A stretch of 64,000 nucleotides of DNA from Streptomyces roseirectus (lineage in GTDB: Bacteria > Actinomycetota > Actinomycetes > Streptomycetales > Streptomycetaceae): positions 1,178,001-1,242,000 of the forward strand of contig NZ_CP060828.1 in the NCBI RefSeq assembly GCF_014489635.1. The letters are read 5' to 3'. The notes beneath the pieces were generated by a model, which saw nothing but the letters and a program-made list of their open reading frames with translations, did no database searches and was not told the DNA's origin. Shown one piece after another: positions 35,121-44,975 of this stretch (within the stretch, counting starts at the first letter, position 1; each line of letters opens with the position of its first letter). The position numbers were made by a program, and so were the translations under genes.

Positions 35121-36017
35121 CTAGAAGGGGGTGCAGTGCGGGAGTCCGGCCGTGGGGCGGCCGGCGAAGAAGTGCCGGAGCATCTCCACGTAGCGCTGAG
35201 GGTGTTCCAGGAATGCCACGTGGCCGGCGTCGTCGAAGGTGACGCACACCGAGCCGGGGATCATGCGGGCGACATCGCGTCCGACCTCCGGCGGAGTGCA
35301 GCGGTCGTGTTCCCCGGTGACGACGAGGGTGGGGACGGCGGCGTGCTCGAAAGGGCGCAGCCGGGGGTGTCGCAGGTTGCGCAGGGCGTTCTGGAGCAGT
35401 TGGTCGGTCTCGTCCCGCGACATACGGCAGAACTGAGCGCGCAGCATCTGGCTGAGCGCCTCGCTGCGGCCGGGGTCGGCGCTGTCGGCGCCCAGCGACA
35501 TGAGCGAGAGCATCGCCTCCGCGAACTCGAACGTGCGGCTGGCGTCAATCAGCTCGACCATGAGTTCGTAGGTGGTCCGCATGAGGGTGGGGACACCGTC
35601 GAACACGCCGTTGAGGACCATGCGGGCGACCAGGTCCGGGCGTCGCCGGGCCAGCCGGTAGGCGACGAGGCTGCCGTAGGAGATGCCCACCAGGCTCACC
35701 CGCCGCAGCCCGGTCTCGGCGAGCACGTGTTCCAGCGCGTCGGCCTGGAAGTCGTGGCCGTAGCGCGCGGGCAGGCTGCCGGCGCTGCCGGAGCCGGGCA
35801 GGTCGACGGTGACGACGTCGGCGTCGGGGCCGAAGTACCGCTGGTGGGTCCACCAGGAGTCCTTGTTCTGAAGCGCCCCTCCGACGACCACCACGGGGTC
35901 GGCGACGGGCGTGCGCCGCCCGAAGACCCGGCAGCTGCACGGATAGCCCTTGAAGACGAAGTCGCGGACGGTGTCGGCCGAGTCCATGGGCAGGGGAGGG
36001 GAGGTCGGGACGCACAA
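35121..36017 (-). CDS. Alpha/beta hydrolase (possible trans-acting thioesterase)
   Basis: A 298-residue alpha/beta hydrolase without signal peptide. Seen: nucleophile elbow VGISYGSLVAYRLARR, TGEHDRCTPPEVG with the catalytic acid, and DDAGHVAFLEHP with the His. The PKS next to it lacks a C-terminal thioesterase, so this protein is the best candidate to release the chain, though hydrolases of this class have many substrates. I chose TTG 36017, with AAGGAG eight bases upstream; ATG 35987 is the alternative. 20 bp upstream of the CocE-type gene. Confidence 0.8.
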   Translation of the reverse strand: MCVPTSPPLPMDSADTVRDFVFKGYPCSCRVFGRRTPVADPVVVVGGALQNKDSWWTHQRYFGPDADVVTVDLPGSGSAGSLPARYGHDFQADALEHVLAETGLRRVSLVGISYGSLVAYRLARRRPDLVARMVLNGVFDGVPTLMRTTYELMVELIDASRTFEFAEAMLSLMSLGADSADPGRSEALSQMLRAQFCRMSRDETDQLLQNALRNLRHPRLRPFEHAAVPTLVVTGEHDRCTPPEVGRDVARMIPGSVCVTFDDAGHVAFLEHPQRYVEMLRHFFAGRPTAGLPHCTPF

Positions 36018-36105
36018 GAGAGCGGCTCCTTCGGACGGTGGGAAAAGTGGGTCGGTGCGGATTCCCCTGCGCCACGGCGGTGCACGGGAATCCGCACCGG
36101 TCGGC

Positions 36106-39100
36106 TCAGGACGGCCGGCGTCTGAGCCTGGGGAGCGTGCGCCGGGCCAGATCGTCGAGGTCGGTGGCGGTCATGACCTCCAGCGACGGAAGATCGCAGC
36201 CGAACCGCCGGCGGACGGCGACGACGAGTTCGGTCGCCATCAGCGAGTCCAAGCCGAGTTGGCCGAGCCGGCGGGACCGGCCGACGCGGTCAGCGGGCAG
36301 TCCCAGGACGCGCGCGGTCTCTGTCACGAGGGCGTCCGCCACGATGGTCAGCGCCTCGCCGTCAGGCAGTTCGGCAACCTGTTTCCGCAGGTCCACGCCG
36401 TCGCCGTCATCGTCCCGGACATCGTGCGCGACGCCTTGGGTGAACCGTGCCGTGTCTGTCGCCGGCATGACCTGCCGCAGCCGGGCCCAGTCGAAGTGTC
36501 CGACGACCACGTTCTCCCATTCCACGGCCAGCAGCTCGCCCAGCGCACCACATGCCTCGGCCGGGGCCAGGGGCCGCAGCCCGGTGTGGCTCAGCCGGTC
36601 GCCGATCCGCCGGTCGCGGGCGGCGACGCCGGTCTCGCCAAGGGCTCCCCAGGCGACCGCGAGACCGGACCGGCCTTCGCGGCGCCGGCGCCGTACGAGC
36701 GCCTCGATGAAGAGGTTCCCGGCGGCGTACGCGGCCTGGCCCATCATGCCGACGGCGGCGGAGACCGACGAGTACCCGACGAAGAGGTCCAGCGGGCCGG
36801 TCACCTCGTCGAGCAGCGCGACCCCGAGGAACTTGGGCGCGAGGACGGCCCGGACACGGTCCTCGGTGAGGTCGGCGAGCGGCGCGTCGTCGAGGTGCAG
36901 GGCACTGTGGACGACGCCGCGTACGGGGTGCCCCTGCGCGTCGGCTTCCTTGACGATCCGGCGCAGCGCCTCCGCGTCGGTCACGTCCGCCGTGTGCACG
37001 CGGGCGTGGACCCCGAGGCGGTCGAGATCGGCCAGGAGTTCGGTGGCGCCCGGGGTGCGGGTGCCACGTCGGCCGGCGAGCGCGAGATGGCGTGCCCCGT
37101 GCGAGGCGAGCATGCGTGCGGTCTCGGCGCCCAGTCCACTCAGTCCGCCGACGACGAGGTAGGTGGCGTCGGAGTCGAGCGGGGCCGGTTCGGAGGGCCG
37201 TTCGACGGGAGGCGGGGCGGTGAGGTCGACGACGATCTTGCCGATGTGCCGGGAGCGCTGAAGGGTGTGCAAGGCCCGGTCCAGCCGCACGGCCGGGAAC
37301 ACGGTGTGCGGCAGGGGCGGATACAGACCCGCGTGGACATCGCGGGTCACCTCGCGCACGGGGATTCCGGCCGCCTTCGGGGTGAGCGCCGTCAGCCGCA
37401 GGACATCCACCACGAACACGCTGATGTTGTCGCGCAGCAGCCGCATCGGCAGCGGGCTGTTGCCGTAGACGTCCTGTTTGCCGAGTTCGACGAAGCGGCC
37501 TCCGGCACGCAGCAGTTCGAGGCTGCGGGTCAGTGCCTCGCCCGCGAGGGAGTTGACGACGACGTCGACGCCCTTGCCTCCGGTGGCCCGCCGGACATTG
37601 TCCGCGAAGGTGAGGGCACGGGAGTCGAAGACGTGCTCGACGCCCAGCGCGCGCAGGATGCTGCGCTTGGCCGGAGTGCCGGCGGTGGCGATCACTCGCG
37701 CGCCGCACGCACGAGCGACCTCCAGGACGGCGAGGCCCACCCCGCCCGCGCCACCGTGCACGAGAACGGTCTCGCCGGGGGCGATACGAGCCAGAGAGCG
37801 CAGGCCGTGATGGACCGTCAGGTAGACGGCGGCCAGGGTCGCGGCGGCGGTGAAGGCCATGCCGTCGGGCATCCGGCCGACGAGATGCTGGTCGGCGAGG
37901 GTGTGCGAGGCGAGCGAGCCGACGGCGTTGGCGAACACGCGGTCACCCGGAGCGAACTCCGTGACGTGACTGCCCACGGCGGTGACCACCCCGGCGCACT
38001 CCAGGCCGAGGCGGTGGGCGTCGGGGATGCCGGCGTCCGCGCCCGCGGGCATCAACCCCGCGGCGGACAGCGCGTCGTGATAGTTCAGTCCGGCCGCCCG
38101 CACCTCGATGAGGACCTCGTCGGGTCCGGGCGTCGGGAGCTGGGCGGGTACCCAGGCCAGCCGGGGGGTCAGCGCGGGTGTGCGCAGTTCGAGCCGGTAG
38201 GGTCCGTGCGCGGGTTCGGTGACGGTGCGCAGCGGGACCAGCCGGGGGACGAATCGGCCTCGTGCGGTGAGCACGACTTCCGTCTCGTCGGCGGGTCCGG
38301 TGAGTTCCCGGGCGAGCCGCCGGGCGTCGTGCGCCGCGTCGCTCCCCCGTTCCAGGGACACTCTGCGGACCGTCACGGACGGGTGCTCGTTGGCGAAGGT
38401 GCGGGCCGCTCCCCACACCGCCGCGTCCCGGACGTGGGTGGCGGCCTCAGGTACGGGCAGAGCGCCCGAGGGACGGGTGATCACCGTGAGCGCGGCGCCC
38501 TGGGCCGCGACCAGGTGGGCGCAGGCCGCGAGTTCCGTCAGTGTGCCCAGCCTTCGTACGGCCTCGTCAAGCGCCGTCCGCGCGTCGGCGGCGGCGTCCG
38601 GGTCCTCGTCGAGCAGGACGACGACGTGCGGCTGGCCCTCGCACGGCACCAGTTCGTGGACGCGGCCGTGTGCCGAGCGGACGTCGGCCACGGACACCCG
38701 CGTCCCCGGGGTCTCGCTCAGAGCGTCGGCCAGCCCCCGGACCAGGCCGCCCGTGGCGTTCTCGGCGAGCAGGAGCCAGTCGGCGGGTTCCAGGCGTGAA
38801 CCGTCTCCGGTCGGCGTCCGGACCGTGTCGGACCGGCGGGCGAGGACCACGGACCGGTCCAGGGCCGCCGGGTCGGGTGTCTCGCCGGTGTGGCGTACGT
38901 CGGTGAAGCCGCACTCGGCCAGGAGCTCGGCCCACTGCGGGGCGGTGAGCTGAGGGAAATCGTCGCGCGGGCCGGTGTCATGGAGGAAGAGGGAGCGGAA
39001 GCCGTCCGGCAGGTGCGACTCGACGGCCAGCAGCTGGCCGCGCGGGGCCAGGAGCCGTTCGACATGGCCCAGGTTCACGCGTGGGTCGGCGGTGGTGTGC

Positions 39101-42100
39101 AGCATGTCGGAGGCCACGACCAGGTCGAAGGAGCCGTCCGTGAAGCCCTGTTCGGCGGGGTCCCGGTCGAGGTCGAGGGTGGCGTACTCGACGAAGTCGT
39201 GGCCGGCGAACCGCTCCTGCGCTCGGGGCAGGGAGGCCGCCGAGGTGCCGGTGAGGACGTAGTGGGCCCGCTCGGGCGGCAGGACGTCGAGGAGGGTCTC
39301 GGCCAGGGCGCCGCCGAGGTCCAGGATGCGCAGCGGCTGGTCGGCGGGCCAGGCGTCGACGGCGGCGCGCAGCAGTTCACGGGCTGTCTCGTGGTACAGG
39401 CGGCTGTCGGCCGTCCGGGCGCTGTCGATCAGGTGGCGGTCGCTCTCGCCCAGCAGGGTCTCCTCGCGCCCGCACAGGACGTCGGTCAGGTGCCGGCCGC
39501 AGTGACTGTACAGGGCGAGCGCGCCGGGGTCCTGGTGCCGGCCGGCGCGCGGCGCCTCCTCGGGCCGGCCCCGGTCCAGGAACCGCCAGCGGTCCGCACC
39601 GCCTGGCTCCATGAGCCCGTGTTCGGTGGCGAGGGACAGCAGCAGCCGGCACAGACCGGCGTACGTCGGCCGCACTCCGGCATCGAGGAGGTCGGCCAAG
39701 GCGAACTCGGTGCGGCCGGGCAGCAGGCCGGCGACGGCCTGGGCCGTGTAGTGGGCCTGGAGCAGGCGCAGGTGACGCCGGTTCGCGGCGGGCGCCCCGG
39801 CGTGCCGGGCCAGGACGGCCGCGCGAGCCTCGGCGGAAGCCTCGAGGAGTGTGGAAGGAGACGGCAGGGCGGAGGCGAAGGGCTCCCCGGGGACGGGGGC
39901 CGCGCGCAGCACGGTCTCCAGGCGCTGGGCCCGGGCGGTGACGCGTTCGACGCGGCGCAGCCGGCATCCTTCGATCTCCAGGACGACACGGCCCTGTTCG
40001 TCGGTCGCGGTGAAGTCGTAGGACGCCTCGAACGGGGAAGCCTCCCGGCAGCGGGCGTGCACCCAGCCCCGGGCGGGCAGGTCGTGCCACAGCCGTACGG
40101 CGTCGATCGACGCCGGCAGCATCAGCACGTCGTCGGACAACTCGCTGTGGGAGGTGGTGAACGGTCCGCTCTGGAGGATGCCGTCCAGGAGGGCGGGGTG
40201 GGCACGGTATCCGTCGGCGTCGCTCTCCCGGCCGGGGAAGCCGTGGAAGGCGGCGAGCCCCTCGCCCACGCCCCGGTACAGCTCGGTCAGGACCCGGAAG
40301 ACGGGTCCGTAGGCCAGGCCGAGATCCGCTGCCGCCGCGTAGCCGCGTTCCGGGGCGACGGCCGGGCCCAGGCGGGCTCGGAGCGCGGCGATATCGAGGG
40401 GGCAGGCCGGGCGCGGCCGGTACAGACGGCGGACCTGTCCCGCCGCGTGCTCCCGCCAGTCGTTGTCGTCCGCTCCCCGGCCCGCGATGCTCAGGTGTCG
40501 GCCCCTCCCGGTGAGGGAGACCTGTACCTGGAGGTCGCCGGAGGGTTCGTCCCAGGGCACGAGGAGGGCCTTGGTGACCGTGAGGTGCCGTACTTCGACG
40601 GGCCCGTCGTCACCGTTCTCCCTGGCCGCCGCGAAGGCCGTCTCCAGATAGGCGGCGGCTGGGACGACGACGCTGTCTTCGACCCGGTGATCGCCGAGCC
40701 ACGGCACCTGTGCGGGCCGCAGGGGGCCGGTCCAGACCGGGTCGGCGGTGGGGAGCCGGTCGCCCAGCATCGGGTGCGCGGCCGGCTGTCCGGCCGTGCC
40801 GGTGCGGGTCCACCACGACGGGTCGCCGTTCCAGTGGTGCTCGCGCTGCCAGGGGTAGGCGGGCAGGTCGGTGACCCGGCGCGGCTGCGGGAAGAACGCG
40901 GTCCGGTCCACGGGGGCGCCCGCCGCCAGAAGTCGGACGACGGCGTCCTGGACGGCGGCTGGTCCGTCGCTGTTTCGCCGGCCGGTGGACACGACGGCTG
41001 TGGGCAGGGCGCTCGGCGCGGTGAGCCGGGTGAGGTAGGTGGTCAGCACCGGGTGCGGGCCGATCTCGACGAACAGGTCGCACCCGTCGTCGAGGGCGGC
41101 CTCGACGGCGTCGGTGAAGCGGACGGGTTCGCGGACGTTGCGCCACCAGTAGGCGGCGTCGAGCTTCTCGTCGTCGCCGAGCAGGCGTCCGGTGACCGTG
41201 GAGGCGAAGGGGAGGTGCGGGCGGGCGGGCCGCAGGGTGGCCAGGGCGGCGCGCAGCGGCTCCTCGACGGGGGCCATGAACCGGCTGTGGAAGGCGTGGT
41301 CGAGGTCCAGCATCCGGAAGAAGACGTCGCGCACGGACAGGACACTGCCCAGGTGGAGGAGGTCCGCCTCGGGACCGGCGAGCGTGACGTCCTGAGGGCT
41401 GTTGACCGCCGCGATCTCGACACGTCCGGCATAGGCGGCCAGTTCGATGCGGGCGTCGGTCTCGGACAGGCCGGCCGCCGCCATCCGGCCGCGCCCCGCG
41501 GTGAGGGCCTGGCCCTGGCTGCGCGCGGCGACGACCGCCGCCGACGAGGCGAGGTCCAGGGCTCCCGACGCGTGGGCCGCCGCGATCTCGCCGACGCTGT
41601 GGCCGAGAACCAGTGCGGGGGTGATCCCGGCGGAGGCCAGCAGGGCGGTCAGCCCGGCCTGGACGGCGAACAGGAGAGGCTGGGCGACCTCGGTGGCGGC
41701 GAGCCGGCCGGGGTCGTCGGCTTCCCGGGCCAGGGTCTCCGCGACCGACCAGTCCAGGTGCGCGGCCAGGGCCGCGTCCACTTCCTCGACGGCTTCCGCG
41801 AACACGGGTTCCGCCGCCATCAGGTCCGCGCCCATGCCGGCCCACTGGGAACCGTTGCCGGAGTACACGAAGGCGATCCGTCCCTTGGGCACGGCCTCGG
41901 CGAAGGCGGTGGCCGGGGTCGGCTGCCCCTCGGCTAGCGCCCGCAGCCCCCGGACGGCGTCCTCGGCACCGTCTGCCAGGACAACCGCGCGGTGCTCGTG
42001 GTGGCCCCGGCGGCAGGAGGAGGTGTAGGCGACGTCGTGGAAGTCCCCGGTCCCGGTCCCGTCCGGGGACTCCAGCCGCTCGGCCATGCGGACGGCCGCC

Positions 42101-43476
42101 TGGATCGCCGCCTGCCGGGTGCGGCCGGAGACGGTCACGGGAACACGCCGCGCCGGCCTCGGCACGCGGGTCGCGGGGTCGGGGTCGGGGTCGGGGTCGG
42201 GCAGGGTCAGCACGGCGTGCGCGTTGGCCCCGCCGAAGCCGAAGGAGTTGACCCCGACGACGGGACGGCCCGTGGCGTGCAGGGCGCGCTCCTCGCGCAC
42301 CGGGTCGAGGCACCAGTTCTCGAAGGGGATGTTCGGGTTCAGCGTCTCGGCGTGCAGGGTGCGCGGAATCCGGCCGTGCCGCAGCACCAGCATCGCCTTG
42401 AGCAGCCCGGCCATGCCCGACGCCGCCTCCAGGTGGCCGAGGTTGCTCTTGACCGAGCCGATCGGCAGCGGCCCCGCGTCCGGGGAGCGCCGCCGGGCCA
42501 GCCCCTGGCTGAGGGAGGCGCACTCGATGGGGTCCCCGGCGGGGGTCCCGGTGCCGTGCGCTTCGACGTAGCCGAGGTCGTCCGGACCGACACCGGCCCT
42601 GGCGTACACCTCGCGCAGGAGGGCCTCCTGAGCGGCGGAGTTGGGCAGGGAGAGCCCGGCGGTGCGGCCGTCGCTGTTCGCGCCGGTGGCCAGGAGGACC
42701 GCGTGCACCCGGTCGCCGTCGACGACCGCGTCGGCGAGCCTCTTGAGGAGCACGGCTCCGCCGCCTTCGGCGCGTACGTATCCGTCGGCGCCCGCGGAGA
42801 ACGCGCGGCAGCGTCCCGTGGGCGAGATCAGGCCCGCCGCCGTGAAACTCATCTGCGTGGCCGGGCTGATCAGTACGTTCGCCCCGCCGACGAGGACGGC
42901 CCCGGCCCGGCCGGCGCGCAGGTGTTCGCAGCCCCGGTGCAAGGCGGTCATCGCCGACGAGCAGGCGGTGTCCACGGCCTGGCTCTCGCCGTGCCAGTCC
43001 ATGGCGTACGAGACCCGGTTGGCCGTGTTGGCGGCGGCGCCGCCCGCCGCCGTGTACGCGTTCATACCAGTGGTGTCGGCAGTCTGGAGATCGAAGTAAT
43101 CGTGTCCGCAGACGCCCACGAACACGGCCGTGCCGGAGCCGGCCAGCCGGCGACGGTCGTAGCCCGCGTCGTCCACGGCCTCGACCGCCAGCTCCAGCAT
43201 CAGCCGCTGCTGCGGGTCGAGACGCGAGGCTTCGCGGGGGGAGACCCCGAAGAACTCGGCGTCGAATCCGGCGAGGTCGTCCAGAAAGCCCCCGGCCGTC
43301 GAGCGCAACTGCCCTCGGCGCAGAAGCCTGTCCGCGTCGTAGCGGTCCGGCGGCACCGTGGTGACCAGGTCGCGGCCCTGGACGAGCGCTGTCCAGAACG
43401 CGGCGAGGTCATCGATCCCGCCAGGTAGCCGGCATGCGGCGCCGACCACCGCTACGGCATCATCTGAAAATACCAA
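36106..43476 (-). CDS. Type I polyketide synthase, KS-AT-DH-(MT)-ER-KR-ACP, probably iterative or highly reducing
   Basis: 2456 residues. KS 5-425: Cys172 (DTACSS), His307 (EAHGTGT), His348 (NLGH). AT about 530-860: Ser627 (GHSVGE), HAFH 727-730, a malonyl signature. DH about 895-1180: His930 and Pro939, with Asp934 where HxxxGxxxxP has Gly; Asp1098 (HPALLDGILQ). MT-like about 1190-1560: LRILDLGGALAETLL in place of a GxGxG loop. ER with VLVHGGAGGVGLA. KR with VVGGLSGLG and YSSVSAAVGMMGQAAYAAGN. ACP Ser2411 (LGLDSLMA). No loading module, docking domain or thioesterase, so one module probably works repeatedly, like Mas-type or fungal HR-PKS enzymes. Start TTG 43476 follows GGAGGAG. Confidence 0.93.
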   Translation of the reverse strand: MVFSDDAVAVVGAACRLPGGIDDLAAFWTALVQGRDLVTTVPPDRYDADRLLRRGQLRSTAGGFLDDLAGFDAEFFGVSPREASRLDPQQRLMLELAVEAVDDAGYDRRRLAGSGTAVFVGVCGHDYFDLQTADTTGMNAYTAAGGAAANTANRVSYAMDWHGESQAVDTACSSAMTALHRGCEHLRAGRAGAVLVGGANVLISPATQMSFTAAGLISPTGRCRAFSAGADGYVRAEGGGAVLLKRLADAVVDGDRVHAVLLATGANSDGRTAGLSLPNSAAQEALLREVYARAGVGPDDLGYVEAHGTGTPAGDPIECASLSQGLARRRSPDAGPLPIGSVKSNLGHLEAASGMAGLLKAMLVLRHGRIPRTLHAETLNPNIPFENWCLDPVREERALHATGRPVVGVNSFGFGGANAHAVLTLPDPDPDPDPATRVPRPARRVPVTVSGRTRQAAIQAAVRMAERLESPDGTGTGDFHDVAYTSSCRRGHHEHRAVVLADGAEDAVRGLRALAEGQPTPATAFAEAVPKGRIAFVYSGNGSQWAGMGADLMAAEPVFAEAVEEVDAALAAHLDWSVAETLAREADDPGRLAATEVAQPLLFAVQAGLTALLASAGITPALVLGHSVGEIAAAHASGALDLASSAAVVAARSQGQALTAGRGRMAAAGLSETDARIELAAYAGRVEIAAVNSPQDVTLAGPEADLLHLGSVLSVRDVFFRMLDLDHAFHSRFMAPVEEPLRAALATLRPARPHLPFASTVTGRLLGDDEKLDAAYWWRNVREPVRFTDAVEAALDDGCDLFVEIGPHPVLTTYLTRLTAPSALPTAVVSTGRRNSDGPAAVQDAVVRLLAAGAPVDRTAFFPQPRRVTDLPAYPWQREHHWNGDPSWWTRTGTAGQPAAHPMLGDRLPTADPVWTGPLRPAQVPWLGDHRVEDSVVVPAAAYLETAFAAARENGDDGPVEVRHLTVTKALLVPWDEPSGDLQVQVSLTGRGRHLSIAGRGADDNDWREHAAGQVRRLYRPRPACPLDIAALRARLGPAVAPERGYAAAADLGLAYGPVFRVLTELYRGVGEGLAAFHGFPGRESDADGYRAHPALLDGILQSGPFTTSHSELSDDVLMLPASIDAVRLWHDLPARGWVHARCREASPFEASYDFTATDEQGRVVLEIEGCRLRRVERVTARAQRLETVLRAAPVPGEPFASALPSPSTLLEASAEARAAVLARHAGAPAANRRHLRLLQAHYTAQAVAGLLPGRTEFALADLLDAGVRPTYAGLCRLLLSLATEHGLMEPGGADRWRFLDRGRPEEAPRAGRHQDPGALALYSHCGRHLTDVLCGREETLLGESDRHLIDSARTADSRLYHETARELLRAAVDAWPADQPLRILDLGGALAETLLDVLPPERAHYVLTGTSAASLPRAQERFAGHDFVEYATLDLDRDPAEQGFTDGSFDLVVASDMLHTTADPRVNLGHVERLLAPRGQLLAVESHLPDGFRSLFLHDTGPRDDFPQLTAPQWAELLAECGFTDVRHTGETPDPAALDRSVVLARRSDTVRTPTGDGSRLEPADWLLLAENATGGLVRGLADALSETPGTRVSVADVRSAHGRVHELVPCEGQPHVVVLLDEDPDAAADARTALDEAVRRLGTLTELAACAHLVAAQGAALTVITRPSGALPVPEAATHVRDAAVWGAARTFANEHPSVTVRRVSLERGSDAAHDARRLARELTGPADETEVVLTARGRFVPRLVPLRTVTEPAHGPYRLELRTPALTPRLAWVPAQLPTPGPDEVLIEVRAAGLNYHDALSAAGLMPAGADAGIPDAHRLGLECAGVVTAVGSHVTEFAPGDRVFANAVGSLASHTLADQHLVGRMPDGMAFTAAATLAAVYLTVHHGLRSLARIAPGETVLVHGGAGGVGLAVLEVARACGARVIATAGTPAKRSILRALGVEHVFDSRALTFADNVRRATGGKGVDVVVNSLAGEALTRSLELLRAGGRFVELGKQDVYGNSPLPMRLLRDNISVFVVDVLRLTALTPKAAGIPVREVTRDVHAGLYPPLPHTVFPAVRLDRALHTLQRSRHIGKIVVDLTAPPPVERPSEPAPLDSDATYLVVGGLSGLGAETARMLASHGARHLALAGRRGTRTPGATELLADLDRLGVHARVHTADVTDAEALRRIVKEADAQGHPVRGVVHSALHLDDAPLADLTEDRVRAVLAPKFLGVALLDEVTGPLDLFVGYSSVSAAVGMMGQAAYAAGNLFIEALVRRRRREGRSGLAVAWGALGETGVAARDRRIGDRLSHTGLRPLAPAEACGALGELLAVEWENVVVGHFDWARLRQVMPATDTARFTQGVAHDVRDDDGDGVDLRKQVAELPDGEALTIVADALVTETARVLGLPADRVGRSRRLGQLGLDSLMATELVVAVRRRFGCDLPSLEVMTATDLDDLARRTLPRLRRRPS
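42174..42202. repeat. Hexanucleotide repeat encoding a Asp-Pro linker in the PKS
   Basis: GGGGTC is repeated about four and a half times in the region coding the KS-AT linker (protein DPDPDPDPDP, about residues 427-434). It may vary in length between strains by slippage; six-base units keep frame. Confidence 0.7.
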
Positions 43477-43509
43477 GGGGAAACTCCTCCGAAGAAAGGG
43501 AAGCAGAAC

Positions 43510-44736
43510 TCACGTCCGGGTGAACACCGTCACCGCATTCTGACCGCCGAACCCGAACGAATTACTCATCACCGCGTCGAACCGCATCAGTCGCGGCACT
43601 TTCGTCACGATGTCCAGGTCGATTTCAGGGTCCTGACAATCAAGGTTCACAGTCGGCGGGACGAGCTGTTTTTCGAGGCTGAGCACACTACAGACGGCCT
43701 CGATCCCTCCGGCTCCGCCGAGCGCGTGGCCGAGCACGCTCTTGGGGGCGGTCACGGCCGGGGGGCAGGAGAACACCTGGCGCAACGCACGGAATTCGAC
43801 GGCGTCGTTGAGCGGAGTCGACGTGCCGTGGGCATTGACGTGTCCGATGTCCCCGGGCGCGAGCCCCGCGTCACGGATCGCCTCCCGCATCGCCTGCACG
43901 GCTCCCCGTCCTTCGGGGTGCGGAGCGGTGGGGTGGTGGGCGTCGCACGAGCTGCCGAAGCCCGCGAACCGCGCACGGGGACGCACGCCACGGGCGAGCG
44001 CGTGGGCAGCGCGCTCCAGCACCAGCACTCCGGCGCCCTCGGCAAGAACGAAGCCGTCCCGGTCCCGGTCGAAGGGCCGGGAGGCGCCGGCGGGGTCGTG
44101 CGTGCGGGTGGACAGCGCCCTCATCTGCCCGAACGTCGCGGTGTAGATCGCACCGCAGGTGGATTCCGCTCCCCCGGTGACGGCGATGTCACAGCTTCCG
44201 GAGCGCAGCATGTCGCGGGCGACGCCGAGCGCGGAGGCTCCGGAGGAGCAGGCGGTCGAGACGGCCAGGTTGGGACCACGAGCCCCGATGCGGAGGGCGA
44301 TCTCCGCCGGCACCATGCTGGGCACACTCCGGGTGATCATCAGCGGGGAGATACGCTCCGGCCTCCCGTCGGCGAGCCGCCCGAACGCCTCCGGGTACCG
44401 CTCCAGGCTGTTGCTGCCCACCCCCAGGACCACCGCCACACGCACGGAACTCCTACCCAGGTCTTCGAGACCGGCGTCAGCCAGCGCCTCCCGCACGGCG
44501 ACCAAGGCGAGCTGGGTGCCACGGTCCAGTCGGCGGGCCAGCTGACGGCCGAGCCGCTCGTCACCGTCGAATCCCGGCACGCGGCAGCTGAAGTCGACCG
44601 GCATACCGGCGAGCAAGGGGTCGCGCGCAGCGGTCGGCCAGCCGCCGACGAGCCCTTCCCAGGCAGCCTCGACACCGATGCCGGACGGGGCGACCAGCCC
44701 GAGTCCGGTGACGACGACTTCCTCTGGAGCCGTCAT
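43510..44736 (-). CDS. Stand-alone beta-ketoacyl-ACP synthase (KAS II/FabF-like)
   Basis: A 408-residue condensing enzyme. Seen: Cys163 in STACSSGAS, NAHGTSTPLND, SVLGHALGGAGGIEA and SNSFGFGGQNA at the C-terminus; Cys-His-His set complete. Condenses acyl-ACP with malonyl-ACP. Start ATG 44736. First gene of the leftward cluster, 33 bp before the PKS, and divergent from the MMPL transporter. With AT-ACP, the FabL-like reductase and the hotdog protein it could run a small dissociated fatty-acid-like cycle that makes a primer or partner chain. Not the housekeeping FabF by context. Confidence 0.9.
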   Translation of the reverse strand: MTAPEEVVVTGLGLVAPSGIGVEAAWEGLVGGWPTAARDPLLAGMPVDFSCRVPGFDGDERLGRQLARRLDRGTQLALVAVREALADAGLEDLGRSSVRVAVVLGVGSNSLERYPEAFGRLADGRPERISPLMITRSVPSMVPAEIALRIGARGPNLAVSTACSSGASALGVARDMLRSGSCDIAVTGGAESTCGAIYTATFGQMRALSTRTHDPAGASRPFDRDRDGFVLAEGAGVLVLERAAHALARGVRPRARFAGFGSSCDAHHPTAPHPEGRGAVQAMREAIRDAGLAPGDIGHVNAHGTSTPLNDAVEFRALRQVFSCPPAVTAPKSVLGHALGGAGGIEAVCSVLSLEKQLVPPTVNLDCQDPEIDLDIVTKVPRLMRFDAVMSNSFGFGGQNAVTVFTRT

Positions 44737-44975
44737 GATCGCCTGTCTCTGTCCGGAGATTCTTCACATGAAAACAGCGACATACTCAGCCACCCCTCAG
44801 GAGAGAACACGGGAGATGGTGGCCATCATTCACGCGCAAGTCAAAAACGAATCACCCACCCGCTCGAATTAATCAATTAATCGCCAGGAAGAATCGTTTC
44901 CGTCCATCGACCACATGTCACGCGTTCCGTCCGGAAACGCATTCGCGAGACCCGCTGTGCTAATTTTCGCGAACC
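44737..44975. promoter_or_regulatory. AT-rich divergent promoter region of the lipid cluster
   Basis: 239 bp, markedly more AT-rich than neighbours, between the KAS and MMPL starts. It holds the direct repeat ATTAATCAATTAAT (about 44868-44881) and inverted arms CGTTTCCG (44895-44902) and CGGAAACG (44932-44939). It must hold promoters for both wings. Specific -10/-35 assignments are not secure. Confidence 0.5.

Noticed and set aside
35950-41937. Open frames of about 950 and 1015 codons antisense to the PKS gene
   Set aside because: They mirror the codon bias of the PKS on the other strand, lack any recognisable domain and have low-complexity Gly/Arg/Val composition. Long antisense frames are normal in very GC-rich genes.
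42174-42202. Short tandem repeat considered as a CRISPR or regulatory array
   Set aside because: Six-base units without spacers, in frame in the PKS linker; no cas genes in the window.
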